From assembly GCA_047973125.1 (NCBI GenBank), contig JBKEBK010000017.1:1-25811 (forward strand): DNA of 25,811 nucleotides, read 5' to 3'. A program made the position numbers and the translations under genes. This DNA comes from CAYNRG01 sp047973125 (lineage in GTDB: Bacteria > Bacillota_I > Bacilli_A > Erysipelotrichales > Erysipelotrichaceae). Numbering within the stretch: position 1 is the stretch's first letter; each line of letters begins with the position of its first letter. This document shows positions 1 to 7,036 of this stretch, one piece after another. The notes under the pieces are model-generated. The model was not told where the DNA came from. It saw only the letters and a program-made list of their open reading frames with translations, and made no database searches.

Positions 1-145
1 ACTCTCCCTAAACATTAGTAGTATTATCTATTTTCTGGTCAACTTCCAATTTCACTCCGAAATTAACAATGGAAACGTTGCCGGCTATAGTAATCTGAAC
101 CGAAATACTCAGAATAATGGATGTTTTATGCGAACCTTATAATAA

Positions 146-216
146 TTGACATGTTCCCGCTAACAGAAAAATCATTGAAATATTTCCACAACCTCGAAAT
201 CGTTTGACCTGTTCCC
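146..216 (+). repeat. Pair of 13-bp direct repeats
   Basis: TTGACATGTTCCC at 146-158 and TTGACCTGTTCCC at 204-216 differ at one base and are spaced 58 bp apart (start to start). They lie in the gene-free left flank. Function is unknown; paired protein-binding sites such as transposase sites are one possibility. Confidence 0.5.
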
Positions 217-460
217 ATAAACGTAAAATTTCAAATCGAGCATCTGACATTAGTTAGCCGAACTCAAGCCACGTTGAGACGGTTTGTTTGATGTCAAAGG
301 TGGATACGTAAGAGTGTAACAAGATAAGTAAATAAATACTTTACGTGGTTTAAGGTCTAGTTTTAAGCTGGAAGAATAATCGCGGATTTTTGCTTTGAGG
401 GAAGTTATCCAAGATTAATGAATTTAAAAAATCATCAGCAAATACCGCAGATGACTAAGT

Positions 461-511
461 GAGTTGATAAGATAGTTGGCAAAATAATGGTGAGTTGACA
501 AGATAGATGTC
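461..511 (+). repeat. Pair of 20-bp imperfect direct repeats
   Basis: GAGTTGATAAGATAG at 461-475 recurs as GAGTTGACAAGATAG at 492-506. Similarity continues for five more bases (17 of 20 identical), with a 31-bp period, which is close to three helical turns. A weaker third copy may lie near 313-331. The regular spacing suggests protein binding sites on one face of the helix. Confidence 0.55.
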
Positions 512-580
512 GAGGTTAATTTATTAAAAGAGAGGTTATGAGTTAGAATAGTGTGAAAAAATGATCTATTAAGTGATGAT

Positions 581-628
581 AAAATACTAAATGAGAAATG
601 AATTCTACGTTTCCTCATTCAGTATTTT
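581..628 (-). terminator. Terminator after the methyltransferase gene
   Basis: AAAATACT (581-588) pairs with AGTATTTT (621-628), and AATGAG (590-595) pairs with CTCATT (614-619). This is a 14-bp stem with one mismatch, starting about 15 bases past the methyltransferase stop codon. The U-rich 3' arm lets it work on the minus strand, and it may act in both directions. Confidence 0.7.
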
Positions 629-642
629 ATGAAAGTGTTTTA

Positions 643-2085
643 CTAGATGAAATCAAAGATTGTTATTTGACTATTAGAATCTTTGTCGGTTTTGTTTAGC
701 GGTTCTACTCCGCAAGTTTCATTTTTAATATTATCTACAATTTCCTTATCCTGCGCTTGGGTACTAAATCGGCCTCGTTGTTGGACCCTTGATCTTTTTT
801 CAATCTCTTCAGGAGTCATTTGAGACGAAATTCTAAGTAACACGTTTTCAAGGCGCGGATTTATATTTAAATTTCTTTCTCGAGTTCTTCGTACTATCCC
901 AAAACAGCCTACTGGTGATATATAAATATCCTCAGGCGCATCAGGTGAAATAATATCCTTCATATTTCCAAACTTACAGATTTCTGGTGTTGCAGTGCCA
1001 TTTAATATTAAATCAACCCCAACTCTAACGGGATCTTTTCCGAGCGTTATCAAAGAGCAATTATCACTTATCTTTTCTGCTATACCTGAATTGTATAGAA
1101 CATCAGGGGTAAGACCTAAACTGTATTGCTCAGCATTAACTAATCGAGCTCCCAACCAACTTATAACTGGTACAGCCCAGGAATTTCCAGTAGCTTGGTA
1201 TCGATTTGTTTTTTTAGCTTTTGGCAAGGCAGTATAATCATCAGGGAATCCCATTAAACGCTCTGTTTCAAGAGGGGATAACCTTCTGATTCGTTCGTCT
1301 TGTACTACAAATAATGAACCGTTTGTTGCAGCAGCATTACCATTCCATTTTGTTCCATAGGCGGCATAAAGACAATCAGTATATTCTCTAAATATCTCAA
1401 AACTATATCCATCTTTTTCAAAACATAAATCATATGAGGGGAATTCCTGCAATTGATGTGTATGTTCCTCAAATAAAATATCTTCAGGATGGAAATCTTT
1501 ATCTCCAGCTATTAGGTATAACCTTCTTCTTTGCTGTGGAAGCCCAAAGAATTTAGCATCTAGTACCCTCCAAGCAACGTTTCTTACTGGCCCATATATA
1601 AATCCAGAGGCTGACCAACGCTTTTTTTCTATAGGATAATCTAGTCCTGCTAGAGAAGACACCAAGCATCCAAAGGCGTTTGTTTTATCAGTTAATACAC
1701 CTTCAACATTTTCCCAAAAAACTATGGTTCTTGATTCGCCGTTCTTTATCCGTACCTCATCATTCGCATTGATAATATCAACAAATTTTAAAGTCAAGTT
1801 ACCCCTGTCATCTTCAAGGCCGTTTTTCCACCCAGCTAATGAAAAAGCTTGGCAAGGAGTACCACCACAAATAATATCTGGTGATGATATTTTGTTATTT
1901 AATATTTTATTGGGTATTTCTACCATATCGCCTAAATTAGGGGTGTTGGGATATTTGTCTGCTAAAACGGCTGATGGGAAATCAGCTATTTCAGAAAACC
2001 ATTCGAAATTCAAACCCAAAGGCTCCCAAGCAACCGATGCGGCTTCAATACCAGAGCATATACTGCCTACTGTCTTAAGTTTCAA
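643..2085 (-). CDS. C5-cytosine DNA methyltransferase of a type II restriction-modification system
   Basis: The protein transfers a methyl group from S-adenosylmethionine to C5 of cytosine in a specific DNA site, protecting the host from the adjacent nuclease. The C5-MTase motifs appear in order: motif I (SICSGIEAASVAW, residues 8-20), motif IV with the catalytic Cys78 (GGTPCQAFSLAG), motif VI ENV (125-127), motif VIII QxRxR (184-188), motif IX (RLSPLETERLMGFPDDYT, 268-285) and motif X (GNSWAVPV, 300-307). The region between VIII and IX is the target recognition domain and is short. About 160 residues follow motif X, a long tail for this family that ends in a basic Arg/Gln-rich stretch. The start is TTG at 2085, placed by AAAGGAG ten bases upstream; there is no nearby ATG. 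It is the last gene of the minus-strand cassette. The recognition site cannot be read from the sequence. Confidence 0.93.
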   Translation of the reverse strand: MKLKTVGSICSGIEAASVAWEPLGLNFEWFSEIADFPSAVLADKYPNTPNLGDMVEIPNKILNNKISSPDIICGGTPCQAFSLAGWKNGLEDDRGNLTLKFVDIINANDEVRIKNGESRTIVFWENVEGVLTDKTNAFGCLVSSLAGLDYPIEKKRWSASGFIYGPVRNVAWRVLDAKFFGLPQQRRRLYLIAGDKDFHPEDILFEEHTHQLQEFPSYDLCFEKDGYSFEIFREYTDCLYAAYGTKWNGNAAATNGSLFVVQDERIRRLSPLETERLMGFPDDYTALPKAKKTNRYQATGNSWAVPVISWLGARLVNAEQYSLGLTPDVLYNSGIAEKISDNCSLITLGKDPVRVGVDLILNGTATPEICKFGNMKDIISPDAPEDIYISPVGCFGIVRRTRERNLNINPRLENVLLRISSQMTPEEIEKRSRVQQRGRFSTQAQDKEIVDNIKNETCGVEPLNKTDKDSNSQITIFDFI

Positions 2086-2112
2086 GATTAACTAACTCCT
2101 TTCTTAAAGCAT

Positions 2113-2146
2113 ATAATACGTTACCGTAACTAAGTAGTTATATCAA
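2113..2146 (-). promoter_or_regulatory. Overlapping palindromes and possible promoter before the methyltransferase gene
   Basis: The 84-base gap between the nuclease stop and the methyltransferase start holds GTTAC-C-GTAAC (2120-2130), overlapping the inverted repeat TAACTA-AG-TAGTTA (2127-2140). On the minus strand TTGATA (complement of 2141-2146) stands 17 bases from TAACGT (complement of 2118-2123), and a TATTAT lies at 2113-2118. The palindromes therefore sit between or over the promoter elements, where a repressor or C-type controller would bind. The XRE protein at 3200-3409 is the obvious candidate, but this is inference. Confidence 0.5.
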
Positions 2147-2169
2147 GTTTATAATCACTGAAATAGTAT

Positions 2170-3090
2170 TTATTTTTCTATTTCATCTAGAAGATTTTTT
2201 CTCCATTCTGCAATATCATACCAAGGGCACCCTACACATCCCTTTTCAGCATCTTTTCCCGTGGTCGGAATTGTCGAATCCCATTCACTTCCACCTTCAT
2301 AAAAATATGAAATACCATAAATCGAAGCTCGATTGCCTGTTTGAAAGCAGTTTCGACATACTTCACGTTTTTGTTGATTACGCTGATTTGTCATTAACTG
2401 AAATTTCTGGCGAATTTCATCATCTGTCATTGTGTCTGGGTTTTCAGCTTTAGTTTCGTCATCCCAGCGGATTTCTGAAAATTTATGATCAGGAAGGCAA
2501 TGTTGTGAATACGCGTGTTCATAGACATCAAAGCTACCGAGAACATTTATGATTCTCTTTCTTAATGCGGGTGTCCAAGTTTCATAACCATTTCCTGCCT
2601 GTCCACCCCGAGCAATAGGAAGTAAAATTCGTTGGCTCGTATTTTTACCACACTTGTCACAATACCTAGCTAAATCCGTTGCAATTGTGTATCCAAATTC
2701 TTTCAAATCTTGGATTCTTCGTTGCGGATTAGGATTTCTGGGCATTTCGCAAGCACCGCATTTCCAACCCCCTTCAGCAAGTTTGTCAAAGAATCCTTTT
2801 GTTGTTTCTGCCCTCGGCTTTGTTTTCCAAAATTCAACTTGATCGTTAATCCAACTCGTTAATTTCAATGGTTGCATTTGATCATAAATTGAATTGAGGT
2901 ATGTATATAGTAAATCTTTGTCATCATAATCAATCGAAGTACCTGTACGCCTATATTCAATCGGAACATACCCACTCCATGTTTTTCCATCATAGTTAAA
3001 TGTCACCGAAACGTAAACTTCTGATGCTTTCGAGTTAATAATTGGATTGTTTTCATGAAGCTGAATAAATGAATTTAATTCTATTCTCAT
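2170..3090 (-). CDS. Probable HNH (beta-beta-alpha-metal) restriction endonuclease
   Basis: Predicted DNA endonuclease partner of the methyltransferase that follows it. The 306-residue protein has Cys pairs CGAC (residues 111-114) and CDKC (144-147). An HNH-like core follows: Asp-His at 201-202 (CLPDHKFSEIRW), Asn238 (NQRNQQKREVCRNC) and a Cys pair at 245/248. A last Cys pair is at 285/288 (CVGCPWYD). The pattern DHKF-ExRW ... KFQLM-NQRNxxKRExCRxC is that of HNH-type type II restriction enzymes with zinc-binding treble clefs. A longer frame opens at 3141, but ATG at 3090 has GGAGG eleven bases upstream and is the better start. Its position between the XRE gene and the methyltransferase, on the same strand, supports a restriction role. 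Specificity is unknown. Confidence 0.75.
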   Translation of the reverse strand: MRIELNSFIQLHENNPIINSKASEVYVSVTFNYDGKTWSGYVPIEYRRTGTSIDYDDKDLLYTYLNSIYDQMQPLKLTSWINDQVEFWKTKPRAETTKGFFDKLAEGGWKCGACEMPRNPNPQRRIQDLKEFGYTIATDLARYCDKCGKNTSQRILLPIARGGQAGNGYETWTPALRKRIINVLGSFDVYEHAYSQHCLPDHKFSEIRWDDETKAENPDTMTDDEIRQKFQLMTNQRNQQKREVCRNCFQTGNRASIYGISYFYEGGSEWDSTIPTTGKDAEKGCVGCPWYDIAEWRKNLLDEIEK

Positions 3091-3199
3091 AATATTGATT
3101 ACCTCCATATTGTAGTCATCTGAGATTAATTTGAATTTCACTATTAATAAAAATGATTTTCATACCTTTGCCATTTGCAATCTTGTAGCAAGTGATTCC

Positions 3200-3409
3200 T
3201 TATCTTTGCACCGCTTCAACGATATCGTGTAAATCGCAGTTCAATGCGTTGCATATTCTAATTAGCACATCGGTGTTAACATTCTGACCTTTGCCTAACT
3301 TAGCAATTGAGGCAGAGCTTAGACCTGTGATTTTTCGAAGATCCTGCTTAGTCATTCCTCTATCTATCAACAGTTTCCATAATCGGTTGTAGCTTAAACT
3401 GATACCCAT
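3200..3409 (-). CDS. Small XRE/Cro-CI family regulator (HTH_26 type)
   Basis: This 69-residue protein is essentially one helix-turn-helix domain. Helices are recognisable in MTKQDLRKITGLSSASIAKL and in the tail VLIRICNALNCDLHDIVEAV, the usual signature of the small YozG-like/HTH_26 regulators. The start chosen is ATG at 3409, eight bases after AAGGAG; an upstream start at 3433 would put eight codons inside the ATPase gene. Only five bases separate it from the ATPase stop, so translation is probably coupled. Its place between an ABC-3C operon and a restriction-modification pair suggests that it controls one or both, like the C proteins of restriction systems. The palindromes at 2120-2140 are candidate operators. 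Confidence 0.85.
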   Translation of the reverse strand: MGISLSYNRLWKLLIDRGMTKQDLRKITGLSSASIAKLGKGQNVNTDVLIRICNALNCDLHDIVEAVQR

Positions 3410-3414
3410 AATTC

Positions 3415-5052
3415 TCACTCCTTGATATTCCATGAGCGTCCAAATAGTTCATCACCGTTTTCGTTTAGGCGAATGACAGCGGTATTATTAAGAATCTGGC
3501 TAGTTTCCTCTGAGTAAGATTCATCTTTGTCAAAAGCTATAAATATTTGTTTGTCAAACTCTGTGTATAGTTGAATTATCTTATTGAGCGGTTCATCACC
3601 AATGTTTTTAAATAGAAGTGAATCATGTGCCAGTGCAGGTAACATAGTCGTTTCTAAAACACTCAGGTCAAATACAATAAGACTCTTATATGAAGTTCCT
3701 GTACCACTATCATCAGGAGTATAGAACTCGTAAGTTGTACCACTGTCTAAATCGAGTACAGGAGCTTTTCTTTTTTTCTCGTAGATTCTATCGTTAAAGC
3801 GAACCATTTGCTCATTGATGCTACTTTCAATTTTACGCAATTCAGCCTCTTCAACTTTTTGAAGTTGGTCTTTTACGTCCTTCTTTGAAATATTTAATTC
3901 CTCAACTAAAAGATAATCTCGATTCTGTGCCTGCAGCCTTTCAATTGTTAGATTTAACTCTTTGTATTTATTTAAGTAAGTCGTTGAGTAATTTGCGGGT
4001 TCTCCATGCTTGGAAAGTTGATTCTTAAGACTATCAATTTCGTGATTCAGTCTTTCAAGAGTTTTGCTCAATTCGCTTCTCTGTTGCTCATATTCAGCCA
4101 TTAGTATTTCACTTAGTTTTTCATGAAATGATTCAATTTCAGATAGTTTACGAATATTAATTCCTGGAAAAAACTGCTCTAACTCTTCATATGGACCATG
4201 ATGGACCTCTGGATTTGAGGAGAGGTTGTCTTCAACAAGATTTAACTGTGTTTTAGTTGATGTTCTATTTCTCATCAGAATATTTAATTGAGTCTTGATT
4301 CGACTAATCTGATCTGCTTGTTCTAAATCTAGATCCACATAATCAGAGTTATTAGAAGTTGCTAGATTCTTCAAGCTAACTTCCAATTTTTCTAAGTCAT
4401 TAAGGTTTTCGTTGTAACGCTTCTTTGTTGTGATTGACCCGTAAGAAATGACATCTTGTTTTCTCGCTTTCTTCAGAGCATCTAATTTGTCCGATACTTT
4501 TTTTAACTCAGTTCGGTAGGCTTCAATAACTTCAAATGACTCAAATAACTTCTCTAGTGCAGTAATCGCCGCTACATTATTTTCTTTGGGAGTACTATGT
4601 AATGGCTTTTTTTCGTCATGGTTGTTTTTCCCATAGATTCTAAAGTATCGACCAATTAGATTTCTAAATGTAGTTCCGTAAAAGTCAATGCCATATTGAA
4701 CCTGTAAAAAAGATAAAAAGTCCCTAATATTAATTTCTTCAACGAAATTAAATTGTTCATCGCATTTATTGATTGTGGATTTCTGAGTAGTACTTCTAGA
4801 AAAGAAATAAGAAGTACCATTGAATTCAAATTCAAAATTAATCGTATGCAGTCCTACTTGGTTTACAGCATCACTATCAAGATAAGATTCTCCACCATAT
4901 GCAAAATCAATTATAAGTAGCAGAGTTGTTTTGCCAATGGAGTTATTAGCATTCACACCTCCAAGAATAGTATTAAGCCCTTTTTTAAACTCTATTGGTG
5001 GACGCACTTGCCCTTTGGAAATAAATTTATCGCACTGAATCTTCTTCAACAT
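3415..5052 (-). CDS. ABC-3C system ATPase, DUF2326-type SMC-like protein
   Basis: Predicted SMC/RecF-like ABC ATPase, the motor or sensor of an ABC-three-component conflict system. The N-terminus carries a Walker A of the NSIGKT type (about residues 31-45, GGVNANNSIGKTTLL). A long charged coiled coil covers about residues 165-420. The C-terminal ATPase half includes the LPALAHDSLLF segment typical of DUF2326, in the Walker B/D-loop region. ATG at 5052 is used here; a TTG two codons earlier (5058) has better spacing from AAAGGGG and may be the true start. The gene overlaps the middle-component stop by about 26 bases and ends five bases before the XRE start. In such systems the ATPase is thought to sense nucleoprotein or invader DNA and license an effector; that role comes from comparative genomics. 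Confidence 0.85.
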   Translation of the reverse strand: MLKKIQCDKFISKGQVRPPIEFKKGLNTILGGVNANNSIGKTTLLLIIDFAYGGESYLDSDAVNQVGLHTINFEFEFNGTSYFFSRSTTQKSTINKCDEQFNFVEEINIRDFLSFLQVQYGIDFYGTTFRNLIGRYFRIYGKNNHDEKKPLHSTPKENNVAAITALEKLFESFEVIEAYRTELKKVSDKLDALKKARKQDVISYGSITTKKRYNENLNDLEKLEVSLKNLATSNNSDYVDLDLEQADQISRIKTQLNILMRNRTSTKTQLNLVEDNLSSNPEVHHGPYEELEQFFPGINIRKLSEIESFHEKLSEILMAEYEQQRSELSKTLERLNHEIDSLKNQLSKHGEPANYSTTYLNKYKELNLTIERLQAQNRDYLLVEELNISKKDVKDQLQKVEEAELRKIESSINEQMVRFNDRIYEKKRKAPVLDLDSGTTYEFYTPDDSGTGTSYKSLIVFDLSVLETTMLPALAHDSLLFKNIGDEPLNKIIQLYTEFDKQIFIAFDKDESYSEETSQILNNTAVIRLNENGDELFGRSWNIKE

Positions 5053-5269
5053 AGACAATCACGCCCCTTTCTTCATCGAGTTCGATTTTTCTTAATGCGT
5101 AAAGACAGCATAACGTTTCTGTATAATCTTCTATATCTAAAAACAGACTTTTGTTTGTGTTATATAATTCCTCTACCGAGTAAGGTCTATTATTCAAGCA
5201 CTTTATAAGTACTGGAAATTTAGCCAGGGTACTTTCTTTATAGCTAAATAGTTTGTTTGGAAGGAGCAT
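5027..5269 (-). CDS. ABC-3C system middle component (MC6-like)
   Basis: An 80-residue protein starting MLLPNKLFSYKES, the opening typical of the ABC-3C middle-component 6 group. It appears to be a single small winged-helix-like fold: helices around EELYNTNKSLFLDIEDYTETLCCLYALRKI, then a beta wing (GVIVYVEED). The start is ATG at 5269, five bases after GAGGT; the upstream alternative at 5293 lies deeper inside the preceding gene. It overlaps the upstream gene by 26 bases and the ATPase gene by a similar amount, so the three are surely co-translated. Known members sit between the CTD protein and the ATPase, as here, and are presumed to be adaptors. Confidence 0.75.
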   Translation of the reverse strand: MLLPNKLFSYKESTLAKFPVLIKCLNNRPYSVEELYNTNKSLFLDIEDYTETLCCLYALRKIELDEERGVIVYVEEDSVR

Positions 5270-6365
5270 CAAATACCTCACATTTCTGTACAAAAAACGA
5301 AATAACTATCTCACAGGCTACTCTGGATTTGTTTGTGATGCCCATAAGCCACTGAACGAGTGAATTATAAATTTCGTCTTGCATACTTGTTTTTTCTAAT
5401 GCTGTGACATACGCAAGTCTTATTTGCGAGGACAGCACATTGTAATTCATTTTCTTTTCTCTAGACAAAGATTTAAACTGTGTTTCAATAAACGGATAAT
5501 ACTGAGTCACATTAAAAATATTAGTTCTTAATAAGAGGTAATTATTCTTGTAAATCTTATCTCTTACAGATTGAGGTTCATAATTTAACTTGGTGATTTC
5601 ATTTGGATTGGTTACATAAAGAACTTCCAAAACTTCCGATATGGCTTCTTCAACTTTTATATCCGTAAGTGACTTCTGAGCTAATAAAAGTTCAAACATA
5701 GATATCTTTAAATCCTGCAACTCGATTTGTTCTTCTTCTGTATGAGATAGTAAATATTTTGCTGCACATTCTGGACAAAGAGCAATTAAATTTTCGCTAT
5801 GCTCTCCACTTTCCCTATCTATCATAATCACGTCAAAATATGCTTGTGTTGCTTCGTTGTTACTCAATAAGAGTGGTTTACCACACCCCTTAAAAGGGCA
5901 ATTTCCTTTGTTTTCTACTAACAATTGATTTCCATATCTATGTCTTAAATAATACTTTGAAGGCATTAAGGACTTTTGCACATCAGTGTTTTCACCAGCA
6001 GCTTTATAAAGAATTTCTAAGAAAAATTTTCCTGCAACTGTACCCGCTACATCAGGAGTTACTGTTGAATCATACGGTTTAAAACTATCTGATAGTCTTT
6101 CAATTACAACCTCATCATTTGAATTCACCGAATCAACAAAATTCTGAAATTCAATCTCTGTGATTATCCCCCTAGCGTATTCAGGAGACAGAGGTCTTTT
6201 CCCATTTGCATAAGATTTCAAAGTATCGTCTGACTGATCTTGAGAAGGGTCAACATCGCCATCAGTTTTAGTAATCATAGCTATTAGATTTCGCACCAAC
6301 TTAGCATTTGATCTTTCTTTACCTAGTACAGGCTTCATTAGATTGAAGAAATCATTAAATTCCAT
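5244..6365 (-). CDS. ABC-3C system C-terminal-domain protein with degenerate HNH-like zinc cluster
   Basis: First gene of the three-component conflict operon and the likely effector-bearing subunit (373 residues). The N-terminal part (1-75) has a helical, HTH-like pattern around SYANGKRPLSPEYARGI. Residues 156-200 carry a treble-clef zinc cluster: CPFKGC (156-161) and CPEC (197-200), separated by YFDVIMID and SENLIALCPEC. This resembles an HNH core in which the N-L-I-x-L-C-x-x-C half is kept, but the usual Asp-His before it is replaced (VIMID), so nuclease activity is doubtful. The rest is helical and ends with ISFFVQKCEVF, reminiscent of ABC-3C C-terminal domains. The start is ATG at 6365, eight bases after AAAGGAG. 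The family is recognised by context and motifs; the biochemical role is unknown. Confidence 0.75.
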   Translation of the reverse strand: MEFNDFFNLMKPVLGKERSNAKLVRNLIAMITKTDGDVDPSQDQSDDTLKSYANGKRPLSPEYARGIITEIEFQNFVDSVNSNDEVVIERLSDSFKPYDSTVTPDVAGTVAGKFFLEILYKAAGENTDVQKSLMPSKYYLRHRYGNQLLVENKGNCPFKGCGKPLLLSNNEATQAYFDVIMIDRESGEHSENLIALCPECAAKYLLSHTEEEQIELQDLKISMFELLLAQKSLTDIKVEEAISEVLEVLYVTNPNEITKLNYEPQSVRDKIYKNNYLLLRTNIFNVTQYYPFIETQFKSLSREKKMNYNVLSSQIRLAYVTALEKTSMQDEIYNSLVQWLMGITNKSRVACEIVISFFVQKCEVFDAPSKQTI

Positions 6366-6403
6366 TACGTTAACTCCTTTCAAGATAGTTGTCCCACTTT
6401 GTA

Positions 6404-6448
6404 CCCACCTTCGACCTGGAACGTACCCAGTTCGAAAGGTGGGTTTTT
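6404..6448 (+). terminator. Strong hairpin and T-run facing the defence operon start
   Basis: CCCACCTTCGACCTGG (6404-6419) pairs with 6427-6443, with one bulge and one mismatch around a 7-base loop, and TTTTT follows on the plus strand. It is a good intrinsic terminator for plus-strand transcription, yet no plus-strand gene lies to its left. On the minus strand the same hairpin would sit in the 5' leader of the ABC-3C operon without a T-run. Confidence 0.7.
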
Positions 6449-6588
6449 ATATTATGTAGACAGGATTTAAAACAGCATCATTTAGTTAAGGCATAACAAA
6501 GATATTTTATCACGAATCTTTGCGAAAATCTATATTATATTTACGAAAATGAATGCACGAATCCAAAAAATGAAAGGAGGTAGCTCAG

Positions 6589-6732
6589 ATGGCCAAACGT
6601 AATTCAAAGCAAACATCAAAGAGAGTTGCATCAAAAGCAAGCAAAATTCTTAGCGATGGACGTTACAGCAAAAAAGCCAAATCGGTTGCTGGCAGTGCTT
6701 TAAGTCAAACAAGACCAAGTAAGAAAAAGTGA
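6589..6732 (+). CDS. 47-residue basic protein, conserved element-associated family
   Basis: A very basic small protein (about one third Lys/Arg) with the pattern SKRVASKASKILSDGRYSKK then AKSVAGSALSQ. It is preceded by a near-consensus AAAGGAGG eight bases before the ATG, so it is very probably translated. Similar short Lys/Arg/Ser-rich proteins ending in SVAGSALSQ occur in many accessory regions; no function is known to me. The charge suggests nucleic-acid binding. It is divergent from the ABC-3C operon, with the shared upstream region at 6449-6588. Confidence 0.7.
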   Translation: MAKRNSKQTSKRVASKASKILSDGRYSKKAKSVAGSALSQTRPSKKK

Positions 6733-7036
6733 TTTTCAGAACAAATGATAGGTAGAGACAGATTTGAATAATCAGCCTACGTATGTACCCTCACTAAGGG
6801 AGTAATTTACCAGAGCGGTAATCGCTCAACAAAATCAATCTCAAAGTCCTAGTGCGCATACGGATGGCGGGATGCATAAGAGTTTAGAACACAGTGAAAA
6901 AGATTGTGTTTGGAATGAAGATGCACCCACCTTACTTTCGTGTGCTCTTTTTTAGGACAAGCGGAGTCTGTGGTCATCTTCACCACAGGCTCTTTTTGTA
7001 TTCCGCCGTCAATGCCCAGGCGGAAAGGAATACTTA
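6733..7036 (+). other. Hairpin-rich intergenic region between small protein and sigma-like gene
   Basis: No gene is visible. Several short stems are: CCCT-cacta-AGGG (6788-6800), GAGCG-gtaat-CGCTC (6813-6827) and GCAC/GTGC around 6925-6946 followed by a T-run. The strong hairpin listed separately at 6964-6998 comes last. The arrangement suggests a structured leader or small RNA ending at tandem terminators upstream of the sigma-like gene. Confidence 0.4.
6964..6998 (+). terminator. Terminator-like hairpin in the leader of the sigma-like gene
   Basis: GAGTCTGTGGT (6964-6974) pairs with ACCACAGGCTC (6982-6992) around a short loop, with one G-T pair, and is followed at once by a T-run. It lies 39 bases before the start codon of the sigma-like gene, so it could end an upstream transcript or work as an attenuator. 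Confidence 0.65.

Larger units (their letters stand above)
1..580. other. Non-coding stretch at the left edge, with short direct repeats
   Basis: No convincing gene is seen on either strand. A minus-strand frame of 64 codons exists at 424-618, but it lacks a good ribosome binding site, has low-complexity Ser/Leu/His-rich composition and runs through the methyltransferase terminator. Short repeated words of the form TTGAYMWGWT occur in the same orientation at 146, 204, 464 and 495. The stretch could be the end region of a transposon or the remains of a decayed gene. Confidence 0.5.

Noticed and set aside
461..511. CRISPR array
   Set aside because: Only two imperfect copies with a 31-bp period, spacer-like gap of about 11 bases and no cas genes.
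424..618. Minus-strand frame of 64 codons at the left edge
   Set aside because: Low-complexity composition, no ribosome binding site, and it spans the methyltransferase terminator hairpin.
643..2085. Orphan Dcm-type or phage methyltransferase
   Set aside because: An HNH-type nuclease gene immediately upstream on the same strand makes a restriction-modification pair more likely.
1724..2095. Plus-strand frame of 123 codons inside the methyltransferase gene
   Set aside because: Antisense shadow of a gene with all C5-methyltransferase motifs; no ribosome site or recognisable domain.
3415..5052. RecF/RecN or housekeeping SMC protein
   Set aside because: The NSIGKT Walker A, the LPALAHDSLLF segment and the MC plus CTD neighbours fit the ABC-3C/DUF2326 ATPases, not repair proteins.
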